Shown here in pieces: positions 1 to 11,125 of a stretch of DNA of 64,000 bases. The stretch is from Persicaria tinctoria (taxonomy: Eukaryota; Streptophyta; Magnoliopsida; Caryophyllales; Polygonaceae). A program made the position numbers and the translations under genes. Numbering within the stretch: position 1 is the first letter of the stretch; every line of letters starts with the position of its first letter. The DNA is taken from positions 66,252,146 through 66,316,145 of the forward strand of contig JBANSL010000014.1 in assembly GCA_037127255.1 (NCBI GenBank), given 5' to 3'. A model generated the notes under the pieces. The model was not told the DNA's origin, made no database searches, and was given only the letters and a program-made list of their open reading frames with translations.

Positions 1-448
1 GCTTAACCCTCTTGTGAAGTGTTATGGAACTTCAATGGTTGTGGTGGGGCATTTTTGCATTGTACTGTTGCTTTGCAGTTGGGTGTGCAATGTTGTGTAT
101 ACATACTGAAATAGGAAGGTATTCAATTGACAACTTTAGATATCTTTCCAGTTCTTTCCAGTTTTCTTGGTCACTGGCTTTGAATCTACCTTGTGTTATA
201 ATTTGCAATTGCAGTCTTCAAAATTTGAACTGCATACAGATCCAATTACATTTCAGTTATGATGGTAAATTGCAGTGTGTTATATGTGTAAAATTTTGTT
301 TCACATTTTGAAGAGGTGAGACAGTTGATGGAAGATAAAATGCAGTGTGTTATATGTGTATTTCTGTTTCTGTTTCAAAGTTTTTGGTTTTAATCGTTAT
401 GTTGTCAATTGCTAATCATGGAAAGTGGTGCCCCCCGCAGTGAACAAC

Positions 449-1176
449 ATGTCTTCTTCCGGCAGCTGGGCGAGCGGATGTCCTGAGAAATACCCATGGA
501 TAGGTGGGGAGGAGAGGATTCCCCCGTGGTACGAGCAGGTTTGTACCTTCAGTTATTTAGCACATTCTTCATCTTTCCTATTGATCAGACATTGACATAA
601 ATTAGAGCTGCGAAAACATGTCCTGTAATATGCCATTTAATACTTGGTCAATACCTATTTTATGCAAGTTAAACACATGACTTTACAACAGTCCAAATGT
701 CCTGTTATATTATACACGCTTGTGGCATACCTGATGCAGCGTGTCGTAGGTTATGTGTATAACTTGTGGCAAACATGCTAATGTGTGGTGAATGCAATGT
801 GCAGGAGAGGGACTTGTGGGTGGAGCGAAGCTCCACCGATGCTCCGTCTGGCGACGAGAACAGGCAACCACTTCAGGAGATTCCTCAGGACATCCCACCC
901 GCTCCAGAGGACCCTAGGATTTAGCAGCTTGAGGACATCGCGATGGACCTCACAACCAGGGTCTTTTTCGCTGAGGCAACGGCTCAGAGGACTGCTCAGG
1001 AGCTCGAGACGGCCAATGCACTCAACGAGCAGCTGATAGAACAGCTCGCTACCCTCTCCAACCAGTCTGTGCAGGTGTGGGGGGAGCTTATTGGCGCTAG
1101 GTCCCAGTTGGAAACCCAGAAATGGATGTTCATCGCCATGACAGCTGTCGCCTTAGCGGCCCTGGCAAGGAACTGA
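449..1176 (+). pseudogene. two-exon ORF with one nonsense codon, probably transposon-associated
   Basis: Exon 1 (449-538) encodes 30 residues starting MSSSGSWASGCPEKYPW and ends phase 0 at a GT donor. Exon 2 (805-1176) follows a GCAG acceptor. The reading frame joins cleanly but meets a TAG at 922-924, after which the same frame stays open to the TGA at 1174-1176. The C-terminal part is rich in A, E, L and Q (likely coiled coil) and ends in a short hydrophobic segment MFIAMTAVALAALARN. The start resembles small plant proteins that accompany zf-GRF ORFs, but no GRF zinc finger is visible, so the function is unknown. It converges on the Myb/SANT-like gene about 500 bp away, which suggests the remains of one element. 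An alternative is a live gene whose second exon starts at the in-frame ATG at 943. Confidence 0.45.
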
Positions 1177-1670
1177 AGCTTAGCCGACTGTGAAGAATTA
1201 TTTTGTGTAAATCCGTAGGTATTATGAAATGGGATTCGAAAAAAACCCGAAATGTAAGGTTTGATCGTCCGAATACACCTTGGTTCGGAACGAATTCCCC
1301 CCTTCCCTAGTCGTTTTTTGTTGCTGTGTAGGGGGCGCTTGTATGTTGCGAAGTGCGCAACCAACATTTCCTGTTTCAGGAGTTTCGCACTTGTAGATGT
1401 GCGTGTGAAAGACAATGTCAGTTTTTGGTCATTTAGGAGCTAAATGGTGTAGGCAAATGTTTAAATAGGATGCACTACCTTGTAATTTTTTGGTGTAGGT
1501 AAATGGTGTATGTATATCAGTATTTGGCAACAAAAGACAATGTCAATTTGTTGCAGCTGTAGTAGGAACAACTAACCATTTCATATATATGCTCACAAGG
1601 AACAAGTTAACATAAACATTTCATCTATATACTATAAATCAAACCACACAAAAGATTGTCAAATACAATG

Positions 1671-2477
1671 TCATGTTACATCGCAGTGCTTTCCGGTGGC
1701 CACGGTGCCTCCGTAAATCTGGTCCCATGCATCTACAATGTCCGGAGGAACGCACTTGTTCTTCAGTTTGCCAAAGTCTGCCTTCTCCTGCAACATCAGT
1801 CCAACCGAAGAAGCGTTAGAGGTCGCGAAAAGCTTCTGCAACTCATCACATGTAGCTCAATATGACACAAATCATCCACAGATATGCCTATAACATCAAC
1901 AATCACCCACAAATCACCCACAAAGATTCATACAACTTCAAATATCAGCCAACAATCACCCTCAACTCACCCACAAAGATTCATATAACTTCTAATATCA
2001 GCAACAAATCACCAACAAATGAAACAGAAAGGTTCATATAACTACAACATTCACCCACAAATCACCCACAAAGACCAAAGTAAGACCAAAGTAATGGTAG
2101 TCTCTAAGTGAACAGAGTTTACTCCCTATATCTGACAACAAAGACCAAAATGGTACAAATGATAATCGTAATGATAAGACAACAACTGAAACGTCTTGCA
2201 GACGATGGCGTACCTGACATTTCCGCTCCCACCACTCATCGGTGGCCATTATGCACCCTTTTTCGTAGTCCCACCCCAATCCGGTCTCGCCGTGCATCAA
2301 CTCTTTCCAAGCCTTCCACCTCTCCTTCATTGTCGCGTGCTTGTTCTTAAGGGTGTTGTTACCACACTTCAGCCCTGTCTCCTCCTCGAACTGTGTCGTT
2401 AAAACCACCCAACTGAACCCCTGATCGCGGCCATATTTACGCTGATACCCAATAAGCAGTTCCAAATATTGTTTCAT
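1671..2477 (-). CDS. Myb/SANT-like DNA-binding domain protein, two exons (transposon-type)
   Basis: The exon ending at 2214 encodes a Myb/SANT-like domain of the kind found in Harbinger/PIF ORF1 and L10-interacting MYB proteins: GRDQGFSW, CGNNTLKNKHATMKERWKAW, LHGETGLGWD-type and ATDEWWERKCQ stretches are all present. The donor CAG|GTACGCC is at 2214/2213. A phase-0 acceptor TGCAG gives exon 2 (1671-1835, 55 codons including TGA) with the family-like tail DAWDQIYGGTVATGK. I start at the ATG at 2477, but the frame stays open upstream through FQWTPTLM and KKPKASK to about 2560, so the true start or an earlier exon may lie further 5'. The N-terminal FQWT motif normally belongs to the domain, which favours the longer form. 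No Harbinger DDE transposase is visible nearby, so this may be a domesticated or orphan ORF1. Confidence 0.6.
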
Positions 2478-2560
2478 TAGCGTCGGAGTCCACTGAAAAG
2501 GTGTTTCTTTCGATGCCTTGGGTTTCTTTCCCTTGTCAGGAACCGGGGGCTTGCTAGCGG

Positions 2561-4041
2561 ATCACATGTTACCAATTCGTCCTCAACTACTCGACCCCAA
2601 GGACAACAACACATGCAAACAGATTCAACCATCAGGAGGCGACGACGACATTAATTTCCGATTGTTGGGGGTTCCTCCAAATTCGACCGTTTCTCACCGT
2701 CACAAGCTAACTTGATAGGGTTCAATCGGGTCGGGAACCCACTAATCGAAAACCCTAACCACTAGGGTGCCCTATTACGTCGCTATGTGAAAATTCCCAA
2801 TTCACCATACTATTCTAGACTCAAATCCCTAAATTGGCGATTACAAATCTAAAATTCCAATTCGATTTTTCGTTATTCAAGGAACAATCAAAGTAATCAA
2901 CATGGTCACACCAACGGTGGTCGAAATTTGTTGAAAACCCACACAATTGAAAGGACGACCATACCTGGGAAACTCCGACGAGCGCAGCGGGTCGGGCTCT
3001 TCACGGAGTGAGCAGCGGTGGGTACTTGTCCTCCTAAATCGCCGGGCTCCTGGTGTTTGTGAGGCCGCCGAAGGGGGTAATCCTAACATCTACTGTAGTT
3101 TCCTGTCTCTTAAGAGCTTAAAGAGTCAGAGTTACAAACCTATAGGAAAGATCCTGTTCAAGCAAGGTCGTATACCTTCTTCCCTTCCATAACATTATAA
3201 ACTGTTAGTTTACTTATTACAAAAATCAATGTGGGAAACTGAAATTAGATTGCTAGTTGAGACTCCGTTGGTATATGCGTTCGATCACAATACCACATGT
3301 ATATATGTTAATTAATTGCAACTGAGACCAATTCAATGATCATGTTAAACCGGATTGCAATCTCCCCATCATAGAGATCGGGTCTTGGTGACCATGTTCA
3401 TACCCTAAATGTGGCTATAAAGATTCATCCACCGGGTTATTTGGAGATCGAGCTCGGATATATCATATTGAGTTGCCTTGTGAACTTGCGAATTGACTCT
3501 TTGGAACAACAATTGCCTAATAGGATGCTATTGCTCTGGATGTGGAAGCATTTCATCCGAAACAAAATCATTCAATGGGTACCTGATAGTATGAGACACC
3601 GCGCCGTGGGCTTCAATGATAAAGGGTCTAGAAACTGAAACTCATTTTGAACAAAGAAACAACACAACCGAAGGCTGCAAACAAACTCTTTCATGCTCAC
3701 TGAAAGCATAAATTATAATCTTATGTTACAGCTTACAGAAGGCAGGGAGCTGGATAGGATACATCTCGACTCCCCGTAACTTGCCCTAGGTGGGATGTTG
3801 ATGTATGCTACAGCTTACAAATCAGCACATATGGAGAGCATTAGTCAATGAATCTCGTTCATTAATCAACTGAAATTGAGCATTCTAGAATCACAGCCAA
3901 ACTCTTGAAATAACTCTGCTTTGACGTATCCCGCAAGGCTTGAAGTGAGAAATCGGTTTAAAAGGTCAAAAAGTACCTAAGATGGATAATAAGTGGCTCT
4001 GTTCTACCCAAAAGATGATGCCTCAGGTTGATGATGAAAAC
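2561..4041. other. intergenic; includes the likely P5CR 3' region
   Basis: No protein family is recognisable. Short ORFs here have no consistent codon bias. The stretch just below 4042 should contain the 3' UTR of the minus-strand P5CR gene; an AT-rich segment near 3700-3730 is a plausible poly(A) region, but the exact site cannot be fixed from sequence alone. Confidence 0.4.
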
Positions 4042-7000
4042 CTAACTTTGAGAAAGTTCTTTGCCGCGCTTGCCAGCTGCCACCACAGCATTCATCAGAG
4101 TGCCACGAAATCCGCCCTTCTCCAGCTCGTGTATGCCAGCTATGGTTGTCCCGCCTGGGGATGCCACATCATCTTTGAGCTGACCTGGATGCTTCCCTGT
4201 GTTGACAACCATTGATGCTGCTCCCAGAACCTGTTCCAAGTTGATACTCACTACTTATCGGTACACGGATCTAGAACTGAAGTGGAACAAAGAATTGCCG
4301 AGGAAGAGAATGTTAAACTCACAGTTTGGGAAGCTAAACCCAGAGCTAGGTCTCGCGGTAGACCAGCAGCAACTCCTCCATCAGCTAATGCTTCTATTGC
4401 CAAGAACACGTATGCCGGTCCACTGCCACTGATCATTTCAAATACAATAGATAGAGTTTTAGTTAGGTGATCTATGGCATTTATTGGATCATATGCTCGG
4501 ATAAAGATATCTTGAGACCGTGGTCCATCAACATGTGAAGATGGAACAACATACCTAAGGCCTGTGATGGCATCAAACAATTTCTCATCGGCTTTCCAGA
4601 CCTTTCCAACAGCGCCAAATAAATTGGATATTATCTCTCCGTCTCCTTCAGTTGCTGTTCCTCCTAGAGTAATCACTATTATACAAAGAGAAGAAGGATA
4701 GAGACTGAGATGGACAGATAGATCAAGCCCCAAGAACAGAAAGAGAAGTTTCAATTTTCGAAGTGCAAGTGTATTTGCGAAAGTACAAGCACCATTGGAG
4801 GAGCTCCCCAAGCAAATGAGAAAACCATACAGCATAAAAGCATCATAAAACATTCAGTTGCACATACAATTCCAATATTAAGAATGGATTGCATTGCGTC
4901 ATTACAAATGTATGATACCCTAGAACAAGATAGAATCAGGTGTAATTGTAAAGTCAAACAGCAAGATTCTGTTACTGAACATGATATAGATACCAGGATT
5001 AGAAGCTACATTACCTGAAGCTGCCTGGCCAACTGCAGCTGGAGTGTTGGGCATCACCCTAATAAAACGGCTGTTTCCAGCCCATTCCTGCACGGGATAT
5101 GAAACACCATCAATATTTCTGCATATCACTAGTGAAACTCTAAGCAAACACACTGAAAAGCAGCAAGCTGTATCAAGAAGGCTGATGACACGAATAGGAG
5201 GCGAAACTACATTCATAGCACGTTATCGGGTTACTTCTTATTCAGCTCATCCCTTTTTTTTTTTTTTATAGATTGCACAGTTCAAGTATTAATCGAGCAC
5301 TTTATCATGGCACAAAAGAGACTAGCTAAGCTCACCTGCAAATCTTTCAATTTAGTTCCTGCAACAACTGACACCAAGAGCTTCTTTGAAAGTTTCGGCT
5401 TCAACTGTAAAACGACATCTTTAACTGCAATAACGAAACGCCCAAAACGCACATAAGCAGCTGTTATAAACATATACAGGATGTTTCTAAAGCAGCTGTT
5501 GTATATATTATACATAAAACCTGAACTACTGTTACTTGAAGATGCATACCAATTTGGGGTTTTACAGAGAAGACAACCACGTCAGAATCTTCAACAACCT
5601 ATTGAAAGGTGAAGAGAATATAGATCAGTACAAAATGCCAACAGGAAATGAAATTCAGATAGCTTTGTTCAGTTATGGAGGGCGTGTAAAGACAATAATC
5701 CACTGCAGTTACAGTGCATCACTTTGAACTTAACGACAGTCATGGGTTGACTGAAGCTCTGAAGAGAGAGTCAAAGTCAACAGGTGAGCTGGCATCTAAT
5801 CCGACGTGGCTATCCTTCATTAGGGACGAAGAGTCGGCAACTACACGCAACTGATTCATAGCAAACTCTTGTTGATCAATTGCGAGCGTGCCACTGATGG
5901 GTAAATCAAGTTGGATGAGTAAGTTAGTATAAATAGAGATCAGGGTCAGGGTGTTAGCCCAACTTACTTTTTCCTGTCACTGTATTACACCAGAAGGAAC
6001 AACTCCTTCCCATGGAGTTCTTCTTCTTCCTGTGTAATTTCTGAAATCAGTGAATGGAATAGCTTGTCTTGGTCTCAAATTTCTTCCTCGTCTTCAATTC
6101 AATCTTACTGTGTGGAAATTCTACATGGTATCAGAGCATTTTTTTTTTAGATTTCCACAAAATTTCCTCTGGTTTTCTTCGTTTTGGTTCTCCAAAATTT
6201 TCCTCGAATCTATGGAGCAAGTTCCAATGAGATTGAGTGCGGAGTTGTTCGGAATGGATCCACTGACACTTAGCAATTCCGACAATCCTGGAATGAGTCT
6301 CACGAATGTGCAATTCGATGGGATGAATTTCCTAAGGTGGAGTCGCCAGATCAAGATCGCGCTAGGAGCGAAGATGAAGTTAGGCTTCATCGACGGGATT
6401 CTGACTTGTCTGATCGAGTCCGATCCAGACTTTCCGAGGTGGCTACGGTGCGATAACATGGTTACGAGCTGGATCCTTAATTCCATGACTCATGAGCTGT
6501 CAGGCGCGTTCCTCTATGTGAGATCGGCGAGAGATTTATGGCTCGAAATCACGGAAAGTTGCCCCTTTGATTTTTCAATTACAGCAAGAAATAGGTCAGA
6601 TCAGGCATGGAAATTTATCTGTCGCTGCTAACTTTGTTCAATTCAAGAAGTGTTGGGATGAACTAGACAGCATCTTTGGTTTGCCTGTGTGTACTTGCGG
6701 AAAATTAGAGTGTTCTTGCACTATACTGCTGAAACTGATTGAACGAGAGAATCAAACTAGGTTGATGCAATTCTTAATGAACCTGAATCCTGAGTATGAT
6801 ACGGTTCGGAGTCAGATTCTTAGCATGGATCCGGTGCCGAATGTTAACCGAGCTTATCACCTAGTACAGCAAATTGAAAAACAGAAACAGATTAATGGAA
6901 AATTTCTTGAATCTGCTGCATTCATGACTAAGCAAGTTTCTGATGGTGGAAAAAAGGAGTCTAAAAGAAGCAGGTCTGGGATCAAGAAACATTGTGATCA

Positions 7001-8108
7001 CTGTAATGATGATGGACATACAATTGATCAATGTTTTAAGATCATAGGCTATCCGGATTGGTATAAAGGCAAGAAAAATGAGAAAAATGCTAAGATGGCT
7101 GCTCAAGTTTCTGTGAATGACATCTGATGCAGGATTCGCCGCTTTCTGGGGAAGGTACTCAACCAGCTCAGTTCAGTCCAGGGATGACAAAGGCTTTCAA
7201 AGGCTATGCAGGATTGCAGGCTGCAGCACCAGCTATGCAGGCTTTCAAAGGCTATGCAGGCTTTCAAAGGAAAAGGGATTGATATTTCAGGTGTTAACAA
7301 AACAGGTTGCAGCACCAGCTATGCAGGTACTTCTATATGCTCTCCTCTTATTTTAGGATGCACAAGTAAGATGGCCAACTGCTCTGAAGGGTGGATCATA
7401 GATTCGGGGGCTTCTGATCATGTGTGTTGCAATGCTTCCTATTATGATGCATTACAACCTCTTGCTCAACCCCTTTATGTGACGCTGCCTGATGGAGTGA
7501 CTAAGATTGTTAAGAAAGTTGGTAATATTCTTCTTAATGGGAATATAATTCTCAAGGATGTGTTGTTAATGCCAGAGTTCAAACAGAATCTGATATCTGT
7601 GAACAAATTCGCCAGAACTGCGCACTTGGGATCTCATTTCTATGTTGCTCATTGTACCTTGCAGGAACTTTTGACTAACAAGGTTCTTGCCACTGGATTT
7701 GTGACGCATGGTTTGTATTGGATCATCAACAAGAACTATGAAACTAAGAGACAATACAGAATGTATTCATATTCCGTCCAGAAGAGATAATTAGGCACCA
7801 AAACAAAACCTAAAACAATCAATTGTGTAATCATCCATTTCACACTAGGGCAAGAAGAAATTCAATCGAATCAATAGGCTGATGAAAAAATGAATCTAAG
7901 ACGAGACCTGGAGATTGTGATCGAAGACGGTGACGCCGAAGGATTGAAAGGCGTTACGGCGTTGCGGGCCGAGATGAGCGGTGGAGAATCGGGAAGCGGG
8001 CAAGACGCCTGAGTCGACGACGCCTCTGGCAATGCTCTCGGCCAATTTGCCGGCGCCGATGAAGCCGAGCTTGAAGGTGTTGGCCGGAATTGGAGCTAGC
8101 GCCGCCAT
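4042..8108 (-). CDS. P5CR: pyrroline-5-carboxylate reductase, seven exons
   Basis: The enzyme reduces 1-pyrroline-5-carboxylate to proline with NAD(P)H in the cytosol (and possibly plastid). Exons in transcript order are 7908-8108, 5550-5598, 5336-5424, 5015-5087, 4555-4675, 4323-4428 and 4042-4230. All junctions are GT-AG and phases match, giving 828 bp and 275 residues, the usual plant length. The N-terminal Rossmann glycine motif is [14 protein letters not shown]; further hallmarks are [58 protein letters not shown] and the C-terminal KRGKELSQS. The start at 8108 fits the family N-terminus ([12 protein letters not shown]); the upstream in-frame ATG at 8231 would add 41 unrelated residues. 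Intron 1 (2309 bp) holds an antisense Copia fragment, but no exon or splice site is damaged, so the gene looks functional. The promoter side abuts a CACTA-like element. Confidence 0.95.
5870..6125 (+). repeat. probable 5' LTR of the intronic Copia
   Basis: It starts TG and ends CA directly before the primer-binding site. A TATA-like box (TATAAATAGA, about 5928-5937) sits in the expected U3 position. There is no second LTR in the window to confirm the left boundary. Confidence 0.5.
6126..6137 (+). promoter_or_regulatory. primer-binding site (tRNA-iMet)
   Basis: TGGTATCAGAGC immediately follows the LTR terminus, as in most plant Copia elements. It marks the start site of minus-strand DNA synthesis. 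Confidence 0.85.
6212..7740 (+). pseudogene. Copia gag-protease remnant
   Basis: Gag starts at ATG 6212 ([18 protein letters not shown]) with the retrotransposon gag motifs [20 protein letters not shown] and [11 protein letters not shown] frameshift near 6555-6580 moves gag to the frame that reaches the CCHC knuckle [14 protein letters not shown] (about 6992-7035). A later shift around 7120 leads to the aspartic protease, active site IDSGASDH near 7398. The last recognisable residues, [11 protein letters not shown], stand just before where the LWH..LGH pre-integrase motif would be. Frameshifts and truncation make it non-functional. Confidence 0.8.
7190..7335 (+). repeat. short tandem/dispersed repeat between gag and protease
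   Basis: The unit CTTTCAAAGGCTATGCAGG recurs three times (two copies adjacent), interleaved with two copies of GCAGCACCAGCTATGCAGG. It enlarges the spacer between the zinc knuckle and protease, and probably arose by slippage after insertion. Confidence 0.7.
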
Positions 8109-8283
8109 ATCGTCAGTCGCGAAAATTGGCATCGAGATGGGTTTTAAGGGTGCGAAGAGCTCAATCGGAAGGGAAAGGAAAACCCCCTCCAGATTCCTTT
8201 GTGACGACTGACGATTTTGATAACAAAACAAAATTGGTTACCACCAACAAAAAAAAAAAAAAAATTACTCCCGACAACCAAGT

Positions 8284-8347
8284 TGAGATTTGTTTTGTGA
8301 CTACACTCCGTGTATAACAAGACTAGATAGATGATAATAACTTCATC
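8284..8347 (+). repeat. diverged direct repeat flanking the CACTA-like element (partner 9972-10041)
   Basis: Both copies share GTTTTGTGAC, then AGACTAGATAGAT and GACTTCAT-like blocks in the same order and orientation. The left copy is about 175 bp upstream of the P5CR start codon. The pair brackets the 8378-9941 element and implies a local duplication of the P5CR upstream region before or around the time of insertion. Confidence 0.6.
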
Positions 8348-8377
8348 TTAAAAACACAACCCCTAATCCCCTAATTC

Positions 8378-9941
8378 CACCACAGAAGATTTGAAGTGGG
8401 CACTCAAAAAGGTTTTTTGCTTCCGTGCCCTGAAAATGAAAGTGTAAATGAACAGTTAATTTATGTCTTCCGTTTTTAAAATACGGGAGTACAACTTTTA
8501 GTTTTGCCTTCCGTTTTTAAAAAAGGGAGCTATAAAACTGGGTTGTACTCTCGTATTTAAAAAACGGAAGTACAATTTTAATTACATCTCCCCTCTTTCA
8601 AACACGGGAGTACAACTATTTTATAACTCCCGTTTTCTAAATATGATAGTACAATTTTTAAAGTATTTTGAAAAAACACAAACGAGTTTGATTTTAACTT
8701 ATTTTTTTTAAAAAAAATTAGAAACACACATAACTTTAATAAATAAATTGTAACGGTTACCAACGTCTTGCGCGTTTTGTTAATAAATTATATTTTAGTA
8801 TATCATATAAGAGTAAGTACTCTTCTTAACATACTGTTTAATATTTTTCACTTATTTATCCAATAAAGAGTAAATAACCAAATTTATTGCATAAGTTACG
8901 TTTTGATATCCTTTAATATAATGGTTTATAAATATTTGATTTTTTTATAAAAATTTGTTAATATATTTAATAAAAAATCAAATAATAATATAAAATAAAT
9001 AATAACTAAAATATAATAAAATCCTTAAAATTCAATTAGTTATATTTTGATAATGATTTATGATACTTTACAATAGCATATAAATTGATCCGAACAAACT
9101 CAACCCAAATTATGTTAAACTTGTATAAAAGTATATGTGAGATAAACCGATATATTCTCAAACAATTAACTTAAACAGAACATAAAAACTAAATAATTTA
9201 GGGGGCGTATAAAATAATGGGGATTCAATTTTGCTCACTAACTTAAAAGTCATGGTACAGAGGGAAAAAAAAACCAATCAAAACTTTAATTTTAAGTGAA
9301 ATTCAAAAGTTATCGTTGAATGCAAAAGAAAGGTTTATTGGCTTTTTGCGAACCAACATTCAAAACTTTTGAACCATATTTATATCATTAAACTCAACGA
9401 TCAACAATACTGATGTGTATGACCTCGATAGAAGAAATGATTTCCCGTGTTAAATTTCACGAATTGAATCAATATTATCATTAAATTTCACGAATTGAAA
9501 ACAATTGAAATAATTGAATATTATTATTGACTCCTTCGTTATCATTGGATGCGTGGTTTGACATTCTTTTACTCAATTCGGCGCAACTAGGGCAAATACC
9601 GGTTATGACTAGTATATTCGTTTTATTAAGAAGAAAATCATACCCTTTTTTTGACCCGAAAAACAAAATTAAACATACCTTCCGTTTTCTAAATGCGGAA
9701 GGCAAACAGCTATTTTGTACTTCCGTATTTAAAAAACGGAAGGCAAAAAACAGCTTTTCTCTCTCGTGTTTTAAAAACGGAAGGTATAAAGTTGATTTGA
9801 CCTTTCGTTTTCAAACACGAATGGAGTATAATATTTTCCAAAAACTAAAAAAAATAAAATAATTAATATAGCACAAATTCCGTTTCTATAACACGGAAGT
9901 ATATTTTGTTTTTGGGTGTCCCCACCAAGTTTTTTGTGGTG
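8378..9941. mobile_element. CACTA-like non-autonomous DNA transposon
   Basis: The left end CACCACAGAAGATTTGAAGT and the reverse complement of the right end CACCACAAAAAACTTGGTGG form an imperfect terminal inverted repeat. Inside each end (about 8460-8650 and 9675-9900) lie clustered palindrome-like motifs of the form CTTCCGT-T/A-rich-ACGGAAG, the subterminal repeat design typical of CACTA elements. The interior is AT-rich with no transposase. The 3-bp flanks (ttc / tgg) do not match, so the exact ends are tentative. Confidence 0.5.
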
Positions 9942-10112
9942 TGGTTAACAACCCCTTAAAAATGGGTGAGATTAGTTTTGTGACAACTTAATTACTTGTA
10001 CTTTATAACTAGACTAGATAGATAGATATACTGACTTCATATGTAATCATAATTAATTATTTATACTAATAAGGAAAAATGACTAAAAATAATACGTGAA
10101 CCAAAAATAATA

Positions 10113-10476
10113 CTCCATCCTTGAATTTGTAAATAAAGAGCGGCCATATCCGGGGTTCGAACTGGGGACCTTTGGGTACTACCCGCAAGTCCTTTCCAGT
10201 GAGCCATTCCGGAATGGTTTAAATAATACTCCATTCGTTTACATTTAATTGTCATTTTACTATTAAGACACGTTTTTTTAAGGTAATAAAAACTATATAA
10301 AATATTTATTTTTTTAATATATTTTTTTAATATATTTTTTTAACAATATCATACTTATTAGTAAAAAATACGAGATTATTAAAAAAAAATTAAAATTTTT
10401 ATATTTTATATAGTTTTTATCATCATAAGAAAACGTGCGTGAATAATAAACGACAAATAAAAGTAAATGGGGGGAG
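10113..10476. mobile_element. Stowaway MITE, split by a SINE-like insertion
   Basis: Ends CTCCATTCG...GGGGGGAG form an inverted repeat flanked by TA, as in Stowaway (Tc1/mariner) MITEs. The two arms pair over most of their length. The element sits in the left arm of the Mutator-like element, where the right arm shows the uninterrupted ancestral sequence. The first six bases are separated from the rest by an insertion at 10119-10220. Confidence 0.75.
10119..10220 (-). mobile_element. tRNA-derived SINE-like insertion
   Basis: On the minus strand a box-A-like segment (TGGCTCACTGG) is followed by a box-B-like AGTTCGAACCC about 35 bp later. The insert is flanked by a perfect 14-bp duplication AAATAATACTCCAT (10105-10118 and 10221-10234), the size expected for SINE retroposition. 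There is no clear poly(A) tail, and at about 100 bp it contains little beyond the tRNA-related head. Confidence 0.65.
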
Positions 10477-10900
10477 TACGAATTTTCAAAATCACAAATT
10501 CGTATATAAACTATATCATATTAAACTAATATTAATACGATGTCCGTAATTTACAAATAAAAAATTGTTTTGCACTCAAAATGTGATAAATGAGAAACTT
10601 TGGAATCTAATTGTAAAATCTGAAATTAACATTATCAGTGCAACTTGCACGCCACCAAGGAGAATGAGTGTGTTCTCCGTTAGAGAACCGACTAGGTCAG
10701 ACCGAGGGCGACACCACCAGGGTCAACCATGGACGGGCAACGACGAGCGGTCGATCCCGATGGGGTAGCAGGAAAAGGATCCCGAGCGTGAACAACTAGC
10801 GATTAGATTCAAACCCCGACAGCACGTGGCAACGGACAGTCACTGGACTCCATGTCGACGCAACTGGAAGCGTCGGCGCCATCGACAAGGCCAGACAAAA

Positions 10901-11115
10901 TGAAGGATTGGTAAGTTGTAACAGAAAACCGGTGAAGAACACTCCAGATTGAGAGGGAAGAAAGAGAGCGAGAGGAAGGAGAGGGAAATCTGAATGTTTC
11001 ATTCATTGTGTAAAATCGTCTATACAAGAGACTATTTGTACATATGAAATGGGCTAGCCCGCAACAACCAAATCAAAGCCCACAACCGAATAGGCCCAAT
11101 CTCTGTACAAACTCA
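10901..11115 (-). repeat. Copia 3' LTR
   Basis: It is 215 bp and nearly identical to the copy at 16000-16212. I count about six substitutions and one short indel between them. Confidence 0.9.
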
Positions 11116-11125
11116 ATATCCCCCC

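Larger units (their letters stand above)
5870..7750 (+). mobile_element. truncated Ty1/copia retrotransposon in P5CR intron 1
   Basis: The element lies antisense to P5CR. It has a likely 5' LTR ending CTACA at 6125, then a primer-binding site TGGTATCAGAGC (6126-6137, complementary to initiator tRNA-Met), then gag, a zinc knuckle and protease. Coding similarity stops near 7740, before the integrase. No integrase, RT or 3' LTR is present, so the 3' two thirds are missing. The left LTR edge is uncertain: TGTTGATC at 5870 is the best TG start, but LTR sequence may begin earlier. Confidence 0.8.

Noticed and set aside
7896..8231. Longer P5CR N-terminus from the upstream in-frame ATG at 8231 (possible transit peptide)
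   Set aside because: The extra 41 residues have no similarity to the family and the 8108 ATG matches known plant P5CR starts.
8284..10041. LTR interpretation of the flanking direct repeats
   Set aside because: The repeats lack TG...CA ends, primer site and purine tract, and the enclosed DNA has CACTA-like inverted termini instead.
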